47,610 nt of DNA from Mesostigma viride. Its lineage: Eukaryota; Streptophyta; Mesostigmatophyceae; Mesostigmatales; Mesostigmataceae. The stretch lies in contig RPFO01000714.1 in the NCBI GenBank assembly GCA_009746045.1, positions 1 to 47,610 of the forward strand, given 5' to 3'. The notes beneath the pieces are model-generated. The model saw nothing but the letters and a program-made list of their open reading frames with translations. It searched no databases and had not been told where the DNA came from. The first letter of the stretch is position 1. Each line of letters opens with the position of its first letter. A program made the position numbers and the translations under genes. Of the stretch, positions 44,438 through 47,610 are shown piece by piece.

Positions 44438-45714
44438 ATGGCTACCTCCTCCGCCATCTCTGCTCCTCGCCAGCGTGGGCCGCACAGTGCTCCCAAAGTC
44501 AAGAAAACTCGCCACTTCAACGTTCTTTTCCACCCAGTCACCGGCGAGCATGCATGCGAAGTCCACCTTCCTGAGGCTTCTCGCGGCGTTTTGAACGACA
44601 TGATGGATCACTACGAGACGAGCAACATCATGATGAACAAGAAGCGCATTCGCTGCGTCGGCTGCGACAAGATGAGGTCTCTCAAGCACTTCTGCGAGTT
44701 TGACGAGGATTACAAGATGCGCAACAATCACAGCTTTTCCCCGTGCGACGGCCATTTCTGCGACTCGTGCGAGTACCTTCAGCAGAACAACATGCTGAAG
44801 AGCATCCCCACGAAGGACTGCGCCAAGTGCAAGAAGCCGACTCGTGTGGATCTCCTCAAGATCGACTGCAACGGCAAGGCCGAGCACTGCATCAGCTGCT
44901 GGGACCCCGCATTCGAGCAGTTCGCGTTCGAGCACGAGCGGACGAAGAAGAGGTTCCCCGAGCTGCTCCAGATCTACCCGGATATGGAGGACACCGCCGA
45001 GTTCATCAAGTGGCCCACGCCAGGCACCTACACCGTCTCTGAGCCGAACTTCGCTCTCACCGGCCCCACCGACCCTGGCAAGGTCAACGTCAAGGTCGAG
45101 GAGCGCGACCAGCCCTTTCTTCGCGGTGGCTACAAGAGGAAGCAGGAGGACACAAACGACTACCTGAGGTCTTGCGGGCTGTTCAACGACGAGAAAGTCG
45201 ACGCATGAAGAAGCCCAAGGTCGACATCGAGAACTTCAAGAGCGACTTCACCAAGGAGATCTCCAGGATCAAGTGGGAGTGCGAGAAGCGCAACTATGTC
45301 TCCCACCTCAGCTTCGTCTCTTTCACGCTGTCCGAGTCCAACCTCACCAGCACCGTCACTCCCGGCACCAAGGAGTTCGAGCATCTGAAGAACAAGTTCT
45401 GCGGCGTCAAGGCTGCCAGCAAGCAGATGGGCTGCAACCACCAGTTGGACGTGCCCTCCAAGACCTGCAAGGTGTGCAACAAGAAGGCGCACTACCTCTT
45501 CACCGCCAACGGCCACAGCATCGACAACGACGTCGTCTGCAGCGAGTGCGTCCTCGACACTCTGCGGGAGGCTGGCACCAAGAGTGTCTCCTGCCCCATC
45601 TGCGAGGGCAAGGACTCCAAGCACGACCTGTGCTTCCCGTTTTTCCGCTACGACTCCGCGGAGTCCTGCTATGCAGCTGTCATGAACCAACTGGCCGCCC
45701 CGCGTGCCCTGTAA
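44438..45714 (+). pseudogene. Zinc-finger/RING gene, right-arm copy with frameshift
   Basis: This mirror copy of 38410-39687 lacks one C in GACGCC near 45204. The frame therefore stops at 45208 and resumes in another register at 45208-45714. The left arm has the base, so the break is in this copy only. Confidence 0.8.
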
Positions 45715-46196
45715 ATAGTTCAGAGAATCTCTCTAGTCCCGTGGACTTGTGTACAATTAAACATTAATTATATTTTTAATGAAAACAATTCACACAAACA
45801 TCATGTCTTATTTTCCATGCTTGCAATCAAAGTAAAATTAACAATTGCACACGTCCCAAGTGTCCAAATTTAATAATACTTAGCCGTTGAGACTTGGCAA
45901 AAATTTGAATTTGGCGCGGTTTTAGATTTATACTTCTGGCGCCGTCACCACGGGAAATGACCCGTGCCACGTGGCAGAATCCCGTGGACGTGCACCGGTC
46001 CATACTCGCGCGCGCCGTTCCGTATTCGCGCCGCGCTTATCCACAGGACGCGCGCGTCGCGCTCGCGCCGCGCTTATCCACAGGACGCGGGCCAATCCCG
46101 TGGCAGCTGTGGATATCCCTTCGTCTATTAAGTCGCGAGACGCAACAACTCTCGCAGCTATCCTCCTCTCCATCCACCACTACCACGAAAACAGCT

Positions 46197-46914
46197 ATGG
46201 CTGACTCCGCAAAACCAGCTATGGCTGCCACCTTCGACAGCCTGCCTGCAGAAATCGTGCACCGCCTCGTGGAGTCTCGTGGCCCAAACTGTGTGGAATC
46301 AACAAGGCCACGCAGGTCCAGTTTGAGAAGGTGAAAGAGGAAAAGACGATCGAAGCCACTGAGCTGCTGAATGCCATTGAGAAGGAGATTCAGATGCGCT
46401 CCCGCAGACGCCGAAGGAACCCTGGCGAGCTGCGCCACATGACTTCATGCGATCTCAAGATGTGCAAGCGGTTGCTGATTGGCAAGAAGCCCTATATCTT
46501 TCTCCGTCAAGCGAAGAGGTGGGTCGCCGAGGCTCACTGCTACAGGAAGCATCTGGCGTGCCTTGCCCAGAATGTGTTTGACAAGATGTTCTGGGCTGTC
46601 ATCGTCTTCGGACACGACGCTGACCTTGTCGCTCACGAGTACATCAAGTCCGTGCCGGATCTCGAGAAGGAACGCACGGCAGAAGAGCACGGGCTCGAGC
46701 TCATCAATCGCATGAAGGAGGCGGTGCGCAAGGCCCTCGAGACAAGCGTGGCTCCTCACCACCGCCCCCCCGGATGCAGAAGATGGAGGAACTGTGCAAT
46801 TGGGAGTTAGACGTGTGGAAGAACCAACTGGCCAATGGCTATGTCAGCTGCAGGGAGTGCAGCCTTTTGAAGCCAAGCCATGAACGGAGGAAGGCGCATG
46901 CGATGTACAAATAA
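46197..46914 (+). pseudogene. F-box-like gene, right-arm copy with frameshift
   Basis: This mirror copy of 37208-37926 lacks one A in GTGGAGATCTCG (about 46273), so the N-terminal frame ends early at 46334. It shares the C7 run break near 46770 with the left copy. Confidence 0.8.
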
Positions 46915-47440
46915 GTACTTCCACTCCTACATTGAGAAAAGGAGTGTTGAAATGATTACTGTATTTTATTTTCTAATAAAAGCGTTTACGTAAACAAAGA
47001 GTCCTCACATCTCATGCATTATAAATAGGCCAATTAACAAATGCAATAGGTACGTAGCATATACTGAGCATACAAAACAGGGTGCAAGTGACAGAATTCA
47101 AAAAGACTTAGCCGTTTAGGAGCTACACTTACTAGCACGGCCCCCTTAGTGCCCAGGACTTGGTGAAAATTCGGGACTTTGCACAGAAACACGCCTAACG
47201 CCGCGCCGGTACTGCGTACGACAGAAGTAAGGGCGTATGACACGGTGCTCGGGACTTGTGCAAATTTAATTACTGACAAAGTACGCGCACTTGACCAATG
47301 CTAATTACTGTCAAAGTACCCACGGAGCGGCGCTAGGCACTGGGCCAATTGGCCCTTGCACAATGCATGTTCGGCCCCTAGCCGCAATGCAAAGGAATTT
47401 AATAATAATGGGTGGGATGAATTAAACTCCATAGCCAAGG

Positions 47441-47610
47441 ATGAAAGACAATCTTGCTCAGCTCGTTAATCGAGCGTCTTACGAGACGATTTTCACGCTT
47501 CTGGGAAAGCGTCTCGATGACGAATTTAGGGCAAAAGGAAAGGAAATGAACGTTGCAGAGAGGGGTGTGAGGGCGGACAATCGTGACAAGAAACGTGCTT
47601 CAGGAAGCAG
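47441..47610 (+). CDS. Right-arm copy of the MKDNLAQ gene, cut by the window end
   Basis: This is the mirror copy of the start of 35783-36681. Only 56 codons are in the window. Confidence 0.75.
   Translation, partial: MKDNLAQLVNRASYETIFTLLGKRLDDEFRAKGKEMNVAERGVRADNRDKKRASGS

Larger units (their letters stand above)
36512..47610. repeat. Giant palindrome, axis at 42062/42063, arms at least 5.5 kb
   Basis: Base x pairs with 84125-x near the axis. Beyond three one-base deletions in the right arm the sum falls to 84124, 84123 and finally 84122 at the window end. There is no unpaired spacer at the axis (CCTCAGAACGTTCTGAGG). The arms are otherwise identical everywhere I compared them, and the right arm runs off the window, so the true length is unknown. 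Confidence 0.97.

Overview
The window looks like sequence from a nucleocytoplasmic large DNA virus (Nucleocytoviricota), or a large viral insertion in a eukaryotic genome, carrying a young Ty1/copia retrotransposon and ending in a very large palindrome. The viral assignment rests on a poxvirus D6/NPH-I-like superfamily 2 helicase C-terminus, a KilA-N protein, a phytanoyl-CoA-dioxygenase-like enzyme, three small proteins with the same N-terminal Cys/His signature, long low-complexity proteins, tightly packed genes on both strands, and A/T-rich start-site signals. No bacterial features (Shine-Dalgarno operons, tRNA or rRNA genes, CRISPR) were seen. The species and the host cannot be named from the sequence.

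Layout. (1) 1-16035 is viral block A: helicase end, a run of small genes including two related membrane proteins, then large disordered or proline-rich proteins with internal repeats. (2) 16074-24246 is a complete LTR retrotransposon read on the minus strand. It has 644-bp LTRs that are nearly identical, a 5-bp target duplication CGAAG, an extra upstream ORF, gag, integrase, a possible protease-like segment, reverse transcriptase and RNase H. It sits in the last codons of the KilA-N gene. (3) 24252-27871 is the rest of block A: KilA-N gene, two Cys/His-signature genes, and a membrane-anchored oxygenase. (4) From about 27.9 kb composition and promoter style change abruptly (block B): GC-rich genes, several encoding Cys-rich presumed zinc-binding proteins. 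Most have the same upstream cassette: CCCGTGG/CCACGGG repeats, a TATA box about 70-85 nt before the ATG, a CT-rich leader, and an ATGGC start. Downstream of several genes lies an oriented TTATTTTTAATGAAAA-like motif. A repeat-rich 1.3-kb imperfect palindrome lies at 29.1-30.4 kb. One RING gene has a 114-nt GT-AG intron. (5) At 42062/42063 the sequence turns back on itself: 42063-47610 is the reverse complement of 36512-42062 with three one-base deletions. The simplest reading is a hairpin-ended linear molecule (or an inverted concatemer junction) read through by the assembler, or a fold-back read artefact.

At many places a gene is broken by one base, usually in a homopolymer (about 3.69, 13.50, 20.26, 22.08, 24.4, 28.56, 36.17 and 37.34 kb). 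Nearly all fit a single missing base, so uncorrected sequencing error is a strong alternative to real gene decay. The annotations below treat these as one gene each, with the break noted.
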